64,000 bases of DNA from Promicromonospora sp. AC04 (GTDB taxonomy: Bacteria > Actinomycetota > Actinomycetes > Actinomycetales > Cellulomonadaceae), in the NCBI RefSeq assembly GCF_003058225.1, contig NZ_QBUG01000006.1, positions 186,001 to 250,000 of the forward strand, written 5' to 3'. Below the pieces are notes generated by a model. It did not search any database, was not told where the DNA came from, and worked only from the letters and a program-made list of their open reading frames with translations. The position numbers and the translations under genes are program-made. This document shows, one piece after another, positions 23,049 to 30,718 of the stretch. Position 1 is the stretch's first letter. The number at the start of each line of letters is the position of its first letter.

Positions 23049-24068
23049 TCACCGCCCTCCCCGGGCCCGACGGATGAGCGCGACGACGGCGACCGGGACA
23101 GTCGCAGCCGCTGTCGCTGAGAACGCGATGAACGTGCCGGCGAAGATCCATGGCTCCGACTCCCAACCGTCTTCTCCCGCCAGCTGGGCGTTGCCCGGTG
23201 CGGCCGGTTCGTAAATGACCTCGACGGAGTCACCCTCGTAGTACACGCCGTCCCCCACCGTGACGTACGCGCTGTGCTTCGTGCCGTCCATAGTCGGGAA
23301 CCGAACGTCGAGCTCTCCAGCGCCGTCCCAGGTGCTCTTCACGACGACTGCCTGCACGACGACGCCAGATGTTCGAAGTGCTGCCGCGTCATTGACGGAG
23401 CTCGCAGCAAGCGGGCCGAGTATCGCGGCGCTGAGAACGGGTGCGATGACCAGCAGGAGGACGATCTGGGGAGTCTCCCACGCTGCAAGGAGACGAGGAC
23501 GGGGCCCGACAGGAGGATCGCCGCGTGTCTGCGCGAGGCCCCCGTGCCGCCGCGCCCACACCCGCCGAAGGAGCTCGCGAACCGCAACGAGTCCACCAAG
23601 CAACGCCAAGAGGGCGAGTAGGTCGAGGCCCGCGAAGAGGAGGACGTAGCCGTCGATCAGCGGCTCGTCGACGGCGACGATCCGTCCTGGGGCGCGAGGA
23701 TCGAAGACAACGTCGAGCCGATCATTGAACTTGATGCCGTCTGGGCCGCGGCTGAGAGTTGCCTCGAAGTACGGCGGATCGTCAGGTCTGACGACTACCG
23801 TGTCGGGGCCCCGGCGCACCCAGTTGTAGTCGACTACCCATGCGTTGACCCGCACCCCGCGGTCCGCGAGGATCAGCCGGTCCTGGATGTACTCGAATGT
23901 GACGTAGCCAGGAAAGGCCGAAAAGATGAGGGCTGCGCAGATCGTGAACAGGAGGTTGTCGGTGCTGGTCCTTCTGACAGCACTGAGGTCGATCCTCACC
24001 ACGTCGGTCCATGCTGCTCGGTCACGCAGGGAGGCTAGCGGCGCGTTCCGGCGTAGGGCCACGACCAC
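23049..24068 (-). CDS. membrane protein with two DUF3592-like halves, unknown function
   Basis: A 339-residue protein with four likely membrane helices: near residues 40-62, 145-168, 200-222 and 310-330. Each pair brackets a beta-rich extracytoplasmic segment of about 85 residues, and each segment holds a VxFDPRAPG or VIYEPAAPG-type motif (RLDVVFDPRAPG; SVEVIYEPAAPG). This resembles a duplicated DUF3592-type module. Sampled stretches run at about 57 percent GC, well below neighbours, suggesting later acquisition. The GTG at 24068 is the furthest start; the GTG two codons later is equally possible. Confidence 0.7.
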   Translation of the reverse strand: MVVALRRNAPLASLRDRAAWTDVVRIDLSAVRRTSTDNLLFTICAALIFSAFPGYVTFEYIQDRLILADRGVRVNAWVVDYNWVRRGPDTVVVRPDDPPYFEATLSRGPDGIKFNDRLDVVFDPRAPGRIVAVDEPLIDGYVLLFAGLDLLALLALLGGLVAVRELLRRVWARRHGGLAQTRGDPPVGPRPRLLAAWETPQIVLLLVIAPVLSAAILGPLAASSVNDAAALRTSGVVVQAVVVKSTWDGAGELDVRFPTMDGTKHSAYVTVGDGVYYEGDSVEVIYEPAAPGNAQLAGEDGWESEPWIFAGTFIAFSATAAATVPVAVVALIRRARGGR

Positions 24069-24356
24069 CGGCGCACAGCGCGGGTGAACTTCTGCGCGCC
24101 TGACCGAGCTGGGTCAGAATTCAGACCGGCTCGGTCAGTCCTTGCCAATCCGTCACTTGGCCCGCAATGCCACCGCCGCCTTCGATGTCCACCGAGCTGG
24201 TTTCCTGCTCGTCCGCGGTGATCGCCGGGCGCGCCGTGGTGTCCGAGAGGCCGCAGTGAGGTCCTCGACGTAGGCGTGCGGATCGGTGCCGGTGTCGTTG
24301 GCGAAGGCCTCGCCGAGGATGCGGGCGCGTGCTGTGCCGCTCGGCCCGCCACGCCG
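24069..24356. other. non-coding gap, possible remnant coding sequence
   Basis: 288 bases between two minus-strand genes. Read on the minus strand, two short overlapping frames give protein-like segments (ANDTGTDPHAYVEDL in one; ARPAITADEQETSSVDIEG in another, ending at a stop near 24121), which could be a frameshifted gene fragment. I cannot assign a family, and no start with a ribosome binding site is visible. Confidence 0.3.
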
Positions 24357-24785
24357 CTAGACACCCGCCGGCGGCCACACCCCGATGATCACGGCCATGA
24401 CCAGGATCGTCACCAGCTCGTGCGCCAGGTTCAGAGTGGTGAGCGCGGACGGGCGGCCCTCGAAGGCGTCGTGCGTGATGATGCGGGCCGCCGTGAACCC
24501 GATCCAGAGCATGACGGCGGTGACGACGGCCGCAGTGAAGAAGCTGCCGTCGTAGAACTCCCACGAGATGTAGGTGGCGCCGGCGAGCACCCAGGCGGTC
24601 AGGAAGCTGACGATGACCGTCACGACGATGGGCCAGACCCCTGCCGCCCGGGCAGCCTCCTGGTCCACCTTTGCCAGCCGCATCCAGCGCTTGCCGAACA
24701 CCCTGGGCGTGTACCAGACCGAGCCCACGACCAGCGTGGACAGCGTGGCCACGATCACTGCCCAGTAGTTCACTTCGGGGATCAT
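24357..24785 (-). CDS. DUF1761-family membrane protein
   Basis: A 142-residue protein of the DUF1761 family, recognisable from NYWAVIVATLSTLVVGSVWYTPRVFGKRWMRL (motif in two parts, residues 6-37) and the four membrane helices (about 8-28, 51-71, 84-104, 118-138). Function unknown. GGGAG lies six bases before the ATG at 24785. It diverges from rpe with only 41 bases between the start codons, so the promoters overlap. Confidence 0.85.
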   Translation of the reverse strand: MIPEVNYWAVIVATLSTLVVGSVWYTPRVFGKRWMRLAKVDQEAARAAGVWPIVVTVIVSFLTAWVLAGATYISWEFYDGSFFTAAVVTAVMLWIGFTAARIITHDAFEGRPSALTTLNLAHELVTILVMAVIIGVWPPAGV

Positions 24786-24814
24786 CGTTTGCTCCCGGTC
24801 TGTTGGTCGGGCTC

Positions 24815-24826
24815 TAGGCTGGCATC
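24815..24826 (+). promoter_or_regulatory. rpe leaderless promoter
   Basis: TAGGCT (24815-24820) ends six bases before the rpe ATG at 24827, the same hexamer and spacing class as the metK and hisE promoters in this window. Confidence 0.7.
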
Positions 24827-25489
24827 ATGGCAGCCCTCATCGCCCCCAGCATCCTGTCCGCCGACTTCGCGAACCTCGAGCGCGACCTCGGCCGGATCGC
24901 CGACGCCGACTACGCGCACGTCGACGTCATGGACAACCATTTCGTGCCGAACCTGACGCTGGGGCTGCCGATCTTCGAGCGGCTCGCGAAGGTGTCGCCG
25001 ATCCCGCTGGACGCGCACCTCATGATCGAGAACCCCGACCGGTGGGCACCCGCGTTCGCGGAGGCGGGGGCGGCGTCGGTCACCTTCCACGCGGAGGCGG
25101 CGCAGGCGCCCGTCCGGCTGGCGCGGGAGCTGCACCGGCTCGGGGCACGGGCGGGCGTGGCGCTGCGGCCGGCGACCCCCGTGGAGCCCTACCTCGACCT
25201 GCTGGCCGAGATCGACATGATCCTCGTGATGACGGTCGAGCCGGGGTTCGGCGGGCAGTCCTTCATCGAGGGCACGCTGCCGAAGATCCGGCGCGCGCGG
25301 GAGGCCGTCAGCGAGTCCGGCCTCGACGTGTGGATCCAGGTCGACGGGGGAGTGTCCCGGGACACGATCGAGCGGGCGGCCGACGCCGGCGCGAACGTCT
25401 TCGTCGCGGGCTCAGCCGTGTACGGGGCCGAGGACATCCCGGCCGAGATCGCCGCCCTGCGCGAGCTGGCGGAGAAGCACACCCACTGA
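24827..25489 (+). CDS. rpe: ribulose-phosphate 3-epimerase
   Basis: Interconverts ribulose 5-phosphate and xylulose 5-phosphate in the pentose phosphate pathway. A 220-residue TIM barrel with [13 protein letters not shown] at the N-terminus, the metal/catalytic segments [12 protein letters not shown] and [22 protein letters not shown], and the phosphate-binding VDGGVS and [11 protein letters not shown] near the end. Supplies pentose phosphates near the riboflavin genes, but is transcribed from its own promoter. Confidence 0.97.
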   Translation: MAALIAPSILSADFANLERDLGRIADADYAHVDVMDNHFVPNLTLGLPIFERLAKVSPIPLDAHLMIENPDRWAPAFAEAGAASVTFHAEAAQAPVRLARELHRLGARAGVALRPATPVEPYLDLLAEIDMILVMTVEPGFGGQSFIEGTLPKIRRAREAVSESGLDVWIQVDGGVSRDTIERAADAGANVFVAGSAVYGAEDIPAEIAALRELAEKHTH

Positions 25490-25539
25490 CCCGACGTCGG
25501 ACCCCGCCGCCGGGGTCCGATGCCCGCGTGCGGGGCAAG

Positions 25540-25611
25540 GTCCGCTTCGACCAAGCAGTTGGGCTTGGATATCGAGCCGGAACCAAGCCCAACTGCTTGG
25601 TCGAAGCGGAC
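25540..25611. repeat. perfect 29-bp stem hairpin downstream of rpe
   Basis: Arms 25540-25568 and 25583-25611 are exact reverse complements with a 14-base loop (25569-25582). The arm contains CCAAGCAGTTGGGCTTGG, itself partly palindromic. It starts 50 bases after the rpe stop and has no T-run on either side. It may act as a factor-independent end or mRNA 3' stabiliser for rpe, or be a mobile palindromic repeat. The gap 25490-25801 holds this hairpin, the 16-bp repeat at 25662 and the kinase promoter. Confidence 0.8.
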
Positions 25612-25661
25612 AACGGGGCAGCCGGACGGCAGCCGCCAGCGGCGTCCTGTTCTCATCTGGA

Positions 25662-25677
25662 AATAGTGTGCCAAGCG
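25662..25677. repeat. 16-bp intergenic repeat, copy 1
   Basis: AATAGTGTGCCAAGCG occurs here and again, exactly, at 32639-32654, upstream of hisE. Both copies are intergenic and lie 140-200 bases before a leaderless promoter. TAGTGT inside it resembles a -10 hexamer. Meaning unknown. Confidence 0.6.
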
Positions 25678-25749
25678 CATCGCGCCAGCACGCCGGCAGT
25701 GCGCACACCTCACCAGCAGCCCCGAGACCAGGCCCGGAACGAGGCCCGG

Positions 25750-25801
25750 CTCGTACTTTTGCCTGATCCGGCCGATGCGCCCGTCCTCGTAGCATGAGGC
25801 C
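25750..25801 (+). promoter_or_regulatory. promoter region of the NarL-type two-component operon
   Basis: TAGCAT (25790-25795) ends six bases before the kinase GTG at 25802, indicating a leaderless transcript. No -35 is evident, consistent with activation. CTCGTACTTT at 25750-25759 recurs exactly at 27808-27817, ahead of the DUF2306 gene, and could be a shared regulator site. Confidence 0.5.
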
Positions 25802-27019
25802 GTGTCCGCCATCCGCTCGGTCTGGAACGAACCGCGGCCCGCCGACCCGCCCGCGCGGACGTGGCGGGACTGGGTGCTCGTCGCTGCGTTCGTGGTCGCC
25901 GCGGTGATCGAGGGGATCGTCCGCCCGGATGTCCCGGGGCGCTGGCTGCAGGTCGCCACCGTCGTCGTGCTCGCGCCGACCCTGCTGTGGCGCCGGACGC
26001 ACCCGCTGCTGATGGTCGCCATCGCGTTCGTCGCTTCCGGCGTGCCGGCCGTGATCCTGGACCGGGAGCTGGACCTCACCGCGAACGTGTTCATGCTGGT
26101 CCTGCCGTACGCACTGTTCCGGTGGGGGAGCGGGCGCGCGATGGTGCTCGGCGCGACGCTGATCCTCGCGAAGGTGGGCGTCAACGCCGCGCTCGGGTTC
26201 CTGACCCCGACCGACGTGGGAGCGGGCGTCGTGATCCTCAGCGCGGCCTTCGCGCTCGGCCTGGCGTTCCGCTACCGCGCTGGGGCCCGTAAGCGCGAGC
26301 GCGAGCAGGTCGCGCTGCTCGAGCGGGAGCGCCTGGCGCGCGACCTGCACGACGTCGTCGGGCACCACGTCTCGGCCGTCGCCGTCCGTGCGCAGGCCGG
26401 GCTCGCCGTGTCCGGCACCGACCCCGGCGCCGCGGCGGACGCCCTGCGGGTCATCGAGGGCGAGGCCACCCGCGCCCTGGCCGAGATGCGCACCCTCGTC
26501 CGCGCCCTCCGCTCCGACGAACTGCGCACCGAAGACCCGCGCACCGATGGCCTGGGCGCTGATGGCCTGGGCGCTGATAACTCGGGCACAGGCGAGGCGG
26601 CCGACCTTGCCCCCGGCCCCACCATCGCCGACGTCGAACGCCTCGCCGACACCGGGCCGCCGCCCGTCGAGGTCCTCCTGGAGGGCGACCCCGCCCGGGT
26701 CACGGCGGCCGTCGGCGCCGCCGTGCACCGCATCGCCCAGGAGTCGGTCACCAACGCGCGCCGCCACGCCCGGGGTGCCACCCGGATCGCCGTCCTGGTC
26801 ACCGTCGGCGACATGTCCGTCCGCCTCCGGGTGTCCGACGACGGGGACGCGCCGACACGTCCGGCCGGCAGCGGGTTCGGGCTGGCCGGGATGCGCGAAC
26901 GCGCCGAGCTGCTCGGGGGCACGCTCGAAGCCGGGCCCGCGGCCCGGGGCTGGACCGTCGAAGCGGTCCTCCCGCTGTCCGGGGCACCACGAACGCCCCG
27001 GACGGGCCGGCCGGCATGA
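25802..27019 (+). CDS. NarL-type sensor histidine kinase
   Basis: A 405-residue membrane kinase with four to six N-terminal helices (within residues 25-160), a HisKA_3 dimerisation domain with His183 in RDLHDVVGHHVSAV, and a HATPase domain whose N-box reads HRIAQESVTNARRHA and G-box GFGLAGMRERAELLGG. Between the two lies an insert of near-repeats (TDGLGADGLGAD, about 240-255). No extracellular sensor domain is visible, so the signal is probably sensed within the membrane. Overlaps the regulator gene by ATGA. Confidence 0.93.
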   Translation: MSAIRSVWNEPRPADPPARTWRDWVLVAAFVVAAVIEGIVRPDVPGRWLQVATVVVLAPTLLWRRTHPLLMVAIAFVASGVPAVILDRELDLTANVFMLVLPYALFRWGSGRAMVLGATLILAKVGVNAALGFLTPTDVGAGVVILSAAFALGLAFRYRAGARKREREQVALLERERLARDLHDVVGHHVSAVAVRAQAGLAVSGTDPGAAADALRVIEGEATRALAEMRTLVRALRSDELRTEDPRTDGLGADGLGADNSGTGEAADLAPGPTIADVERLADTGPPPVEVLLEGDPARVTAAVGAAVHRIAQESVTNARRHARGATRIAVLVTVGDMSVRLRVSDDGDAPTRPAGSGFGLAGMRERAELLGGTLEAGPAARGWTVEAVLPLSGAPRTPRTGRPA

Positions 27020-27720
27020 CGACCGATGGCATGACGACCGAGCCCGCACCGGCCGAGCGCATCACGGTCCTCGTCGCGGACGACCAGGAGATCGTCCGCA
27101 CGGGCCTCACCATGATCCTGAACGCCCAGGACGATATCGAGGTCGTCGGCGAGGCCTCTGACGGCCGGACCGCCGTCGAGCTCGCCCGGAGGTTGCGTCC
27201 CGACGTCAGCCTGCTCGACATCCGGATGCCGGGCATCGACGGCATCGAGGCCACCCGGCTTCTCGCGGGCGCCGACGTCGCGGACCCGCTCGCCGTCGTC
27301 GTCATCACCACCTTCGACCTGGACGAGTACGTCTACGCGGCCCTCCGCGCGGGGGCTCGAGGCTTCCTGCTGAAGGACGCCGGTCCCGCGCTCCTGGCCC
27401 AGGCGATCCAGGCCGCGGCGGCGGGCGATGCGCTCATCGCGCCAAGCGTCACGACGCGCCTCCTGCACGCCTTCGCCGACGCCGGTCCGCGGAACGTGCC
27501 CGCCCAGCCCCTGGACCCGCTCACCGCGCGGGAGGAGGAGGTGCTGCTGGCCGTGGCCCGCGGCCGGACCAACACCGAGATCGCGCGCGAGCTTTTCGTC
27601 ACGCTCAGCACGGTGAAGTCGCACGTCGCGAACCTGATGACCAAGGTGGGCGCGCGCAACCGGGTCGAGGTCGCGCTCTGGGCGTACGACACGGGGCGCG
27701 TGCGGCCCGGTCGCCCCTGA
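27016..27720 (+). CDS. NarL/FixJ-family response regulator
   Basis: DNA-binding partner of the preceding kinase. Receiver domain (about 17-135) with phospho-acceptor Asp68 in SLLDIRMPG and Lys in GFLLKDAG; LuxR-type helix-turn-helix (about 170-225) with LTAREEEVLLAVARG and TVKSHVANLMTKV. The ATG is set by the ATGA overlap; the first 15 residues are not conserved. Likely targets are its own operon and the neighbouring DUF2306 gene, judged only from shared upstream words. Confidence 0.94.
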   Translation: MTTDGMTTEPAPAERITVLVADDQEIVRTGLTMILNAQDDIEVVGEASDGRTAVELARRLRPDVSLLDIRMPGIDGIEATRLLAGADVADPLAVVVITTFDLDEYVYAALRAGARGFLLKDAGPALLAQAIQAAAAGDALIAPSVTTRLLHAFADAGPRNVPAQPLDPLTAREEEVLLAVARGRTNTEIARELFVTLSTVKSHVANLMTKVGARNRVEVALWAYDTGRVRPGRP

Positions 27721-27883
27721 CCCTGCTCGATGACCTGCCCGGCGACCGCTCGGCGACCCTGCCCGGCGACCCGCCCCGCACCCCGCCCGCCACGCCGTGG
27801 CAGTCAACTCGTACTTTCGGCCAGGGCAAAGACCGGTCCACGGGCCCATGACCAGCCCGCACCCTGCCGAGGACGCTCGGTAC

Positions 27884-28537
27884 ATGACGACATCCCAGGC
27901 AACGACCAGGTCCACCAGCCGTCGCGAGTGGCTCGTCCCCGCAGGGCTGCTGCTCCTGTCGCTGGTCCCCGCGCTCGGTGGCTCCGTGCGGCTCGCCGAG
28001 CTGGGGTCCGACCCGGTGCTGACCGCGGAGAACGCGCGCTTCGTGACCCAGCCGCTGCCCGTCGTCGTGCACATCGTCTGCGTGACGACCTACAGCATGC
28101 TCGGCGCGTTCCAGTTCGTCCCGAGCCTGCGCCGACACCGCTGGCACAGGCTGGCCGGACGGGTGCTCGCACTGGCGGGCCTCGGCGTCGCGCTGACCGG
28201 CCTCTGGATGACCGCGTTCTACGACCTGCCCGTCAAGGACACGGTGGTCGTGAACGGGATGCGCTACCTGGTCGGTACTGCCATGGCGGTGTCGATAGTG
28301 CTGGGCGTGCGTGCGGCGCTGCGCCGCGACTTCGTGACCCACTCGGCCTGGATGACGCGCGCCTACGCGCTGGCCATGGGCGCGGGCACGCAGGCGCTGC
28401 TGCTCGGGCCGTTCACGGCGGTCGCCGGCGCGCCGGGGCCCGTGCCCAACACGATCGGGATGGGCCTGGGGTGGGCCATCAACGTGGCGTTCGCCGAGTG
28501 GGTGATCCGGCGTCGCCGGGTCCGGCGCACGGCGTGA
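27884..28537 (+). CDS. DUF2306-like membrane protein
   Basis: A 217-residue protein with about six membrane helices and conserved histidines in VVHIVCVTTYSMLGAFQF, RRHRWHRLAGR and VTHSAWMTRAYAL, a pattern seen in DUF2306/cytochrome-b-like membrane proteins. Function unknown. The ATG at 27884 is preferred because GAGGA lies nine bases upstream; an in-frame ATG at 27848 would add 12 residues. It lies downstream of a two-component operon on the same strand, with 163 bases between. Confidence 0.8.
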   Translation: MTTSQATTRSTSRREWLVPAGLLLLSLVPALGGSVRLAELGSDPVLTAENARFVTQPLPVVVHIVCVTTYSMLGAFQFVPSLRRHRWHRLAGRVLALAGLGVALTGLWMTAFYDLPVKDTVVVNGMRYLVGTAMAVSIVLGVRAALRRDFVTHSAWMTRAYALAMGAGTQALLLGPFTAVAGAPGPVPNTIGMGLGWAINVAFAEWVIRRRRVRRTA

Positions 28538-28651
28538 GGTCTCGTGGAACCGGCAGTGTGACCCGAGGCACGGCGCCCGGTGCGCCCGGGTGTGACACAG
28601 AGCACGCCGAACGCCGCCCTTGCTGTGGCATTCTGTGAGCAGTAGTGCACA

Positions 28652-28783
28652 CACGTGCTCCGGGGTCGGTGTAATTCCGAGCCGGCGGTGACAGTCCGCG
28701 ACCCGTCCGTCCGCAAGGATGGCCGGTTGACCTGGTGGAACTCCAGGACCGACGGTGAAAGTCCGGATGGGAGGAAGCACGTG
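28652..28783 (+). ncRNA. FMN riboswitch (RFN element)
   Basis: Conserved RFN core elements are all present in order: GGTCGGTGTAATTCC, GGTGACAGTCCGCGACCCG, the CCAG-type variable arm, GACGGTGAAAGTCCGGATGG and GAGGAAGCAC. The P1 stem pairs CACGTGCT (28652-28659) with AGCACGTG (28776-28783). It lies 118 bases ahead of ribD and should switch off the rib operon when FMN is abundant. Confidence 0.97.
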
Positions 28784-28812
28784 CGGCGCCGCCGTCCCCT
28801 GGGCGTGTGTCG

Positions 28813-28854
28813 CCGTGACGTCGTGCGCGCGGGCTGGGCCGTCACGGCCAGCCC
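28813..28854 (+). promoter_or_regulatory. probable expression platform of the FMN riboswitch
   Basis: A strong nested hairpin (28831-28854: GGGCT/AGCCC around GGCCG-TCA-CGGCC) follows the aptamer. CCGTGAC at 28813-28819 can instead pair with GTCACGG at 28841-28847, an arm of that hairpin, so two exclusive folds exist. There is no U-run, so Rho-dependent termination or another mechanism may be involved. Confidence 0.5.
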
Positions 28855-28901
28855 GTGCACCCGTCGTCCACCCCGGAGCGCCGAAGCTCGGGGAGGACGG
28901 C

Positions 28902-30038
28902 ATGAACCAGGCACGGCAGGGCCGCGCGACGGCGCCCGCGGCGACCGGACCACACGCTCTCGAGAGCGCCATGCGCCGCGCCCTCGCGCTGGCCGTGCAG
29001 GGCCCGGCGTACGGCCCGAACCCCCGCGTCGGCTGCGTGCTCCTGGATCCCGGCGGTCACCCGGTGGCCGAGGGCTTCCATCGCGGGGCGGGCACCCCGC
29101 ACGCGGAGGCCGCAGCCCTGGCCGACGCCCGCTCGCGCGGCATCGACCCGCGGGGCACGACGGCGGTCGTGACGCTCGAGCCCTGCGCCCACCACGGCCG
29201 CACCGGACCCTGCGCCGATGCCCTGATCGACGCCGGCGTCGCCGCCGTGCACGTGGCGGTCGGCGACCCGAACCCGGTGGCGACGGGCGGCGCTGCCCGG
29301 CTGCGTGCCGCGGGGATCGAGGTGACCACGGGCCTCCTCGCGGACGAGGGCGAGGAGCTGCTCCGCCCGTGGCTGCACGCGGTCCGGACCGGCCGCCCCT
29401 ACGTGACCCTCAAGCTCGCGACCAGCCTCGACGGCCGGGTCGCCGCCCCGGACGGGACCAGCCGCTGGATCACCGGTCCGCGGGCGCGAGCCCACGCCCA
29501 CACGATCCGCGCGCAGGTCGACGCGATCGCCGTCGGCTCGGGAACCGCCCTGACGGACGACCCGTCCCTCACCGCGCGGACGGCCGACGGCGGCCTGTTC
29601 GAGCACCAGCCGCTCCGGGTCGTGCTCGGCCGTCGTACGGTGCCCGACGGCGCCCGCCTGCGCGGGCCCGGCGGACCCCTGCTGCACCTGCCCGAGCGGG
29701 ACCTCGACGTGGTGCTCCGGGAGCTCGGTGACCGGGAGGTGCGGCACCTGCTCGTGGAGGGCGGTCCCACCCTGGCGACCACCCTGCTGGCCGCCGACGC
29801 CGTCGACGAGCTGCACGCGTACGTGGCGCCGGTGCTGCTCGGCGCGGGCGCCACCGCCGTCGGCGATCTCGGCGTCACCACCATTGGCGAGGCCGCGCGC
29901 TTCGCCACCCGCGACGTGACCCGGCTGGGGGACGACATGCTCATGGTCGCGCGCCGGGCCCAGCCCGCACAGCCCGAACAGCCCGAACAGCCCGAACAGA
30001 AAGGCCGGCCCAGCCGGCACACCAAGGAGGAGATCTGA
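28902..30038 (+). CDS. ribD: bifunctional diaminohydroxyphosphoribosylaminopyrimidine deaminase / reductase
   Basis: Second and third steps of riboflavin synthesis. The deaminase domain (about 10-150) carries the zinc site H67-A-E69 and C95/C104 in EPCAHHGRTGPC. The reductase domain (about 150-360) has the NADPH-binding region TLKLATSLDGRVA and LLVEGGPTLATTLL. The ATG at 28902 follows GGGGAGGA closely; the longer open frame upstream runs through the riboswitch and is not coding. The C-terminus carries a PEQ repeat of about 12 residues. Shares one base with ribE (TGATG). Confidence 0.96.
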   Translation: MNQARQGRATAPAATGPHALESAMRRALALAVQGPAYGPNPRVGCVLLDPGGHPVAEGFHRGAGTPHAEAAALADARSRGIDPRGTTAVVTLEPCAHHGRTGPCADALIDAGVAAVHVAVGDPNPVATGGAARLRAAGIEVTTGLLADEGEELLRPWLHAVRTGRPYVTLKLATSLDGRVAAPDGTSRWITGPRARAHAHTIRAQVDAIAVGSGTALTDDPSLTARTADGGLFEHQPLRVVLGRRTVPDGARLRGPGGPLLHLPERDLDVVLRELGDREVRHLLVEGGPTLATTLLAADAVDELHAYVAPVLLGAGATAVGDLGVTTIGEAARFATRDVTRLGDDMLMVARRAQPAQPEQPEQPEQKGRPSRHTKEEI

Positions 30039-30718
30039 TGTTCACCGGAATCGTTGAGGAGCTCGGCTCCGTCGTCGCGTTCGAGCGACCCGGCGGCGAC
30101 GCCGGATCCGGCACGGCGCCCGACGCCGTCCTGACCGTCGTCGGGCCGCTCGCCACGTCGGACGCCCGTCCGGGCGACTCGATCGCCGTCGACGGGGTGT
30201 GCCTGACCGTCACGTCGGTCGCGGACGGCGCGTTCGTGGCCGAGGTGATGCCGGAAACCCTCCGCCGCACGTCGCTCGGCGGCCTCGTGCCGGGCGCCCG
30301 GGTCAACCTGGAGCGTGCCCTGCCGGCGAACGGCCGCCTGGGCGGGCACGTGGTCCAGGGGCACGTCGACGGCGTCGCGACGCTCGTGCGGCGCACCCCC
30401 GGCCCGCGCTGGGACGACCTGGAGCTCGCCGCGCCCCCCGCCCTGACCCGATACGTCGCGGAGAAGGGCTCCGTCGCCCTGTCCGGCGTGTCGCTCACGG
30501 TGACGTGGGTGTCCGACGACGCCTTCGGGGTGTCGCTCATCCCGACCACGCTCGCCGCGACGACGCTGGGCGGGCTGGCCGCGGGCGACGTCGTGAACGT
30601 GGAGGTCGACGTGCTCGCGAAGTACGTCGAGCGGCTCATGACGGCCGGGACGAACACTGCGAACGCCCTGGACACTGCCATCGCGGCGAGCGACCTGGAG
30701 ACGGGAGTCGCCCGATGA
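30038..30718 (+). CDS. ribE: riboflavin synthase alpha chain
   Basis: Dismutates two 6,7-dimethyl-8-ribityllumazine molecules to riboflavin. The 226-residue length and MFTGIVEELG start are typical, with two lumazine-binding repeats (about 1-105 and 106-205) each ending in a similar TLGGL(V/A)-type turn. An extra Gly/Asp/Ala loop occurs near residue 20-30. Overlaps ribBA by ATGA. Confidence 0.96.
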   Translation: MFTGIVEELGSVVAFERPGGDAGSGTAPDAVLTVVGPLATSDARPGDSIAVDGVCLTVTSVADGAFVAEVMPETLRRTSLGGLVPGARVNLERALPANGRLGGHVVQGHVDGVATLVRRTPGPRWDDLELAAPPALTRYVAEKGSVALSGVSLTVTWVSDDAFGVSLIPTTLAATTLGGLAAGDVVNVEVDVLAKYVERLMTAGTNTANALDTAIAASDLETGVAR

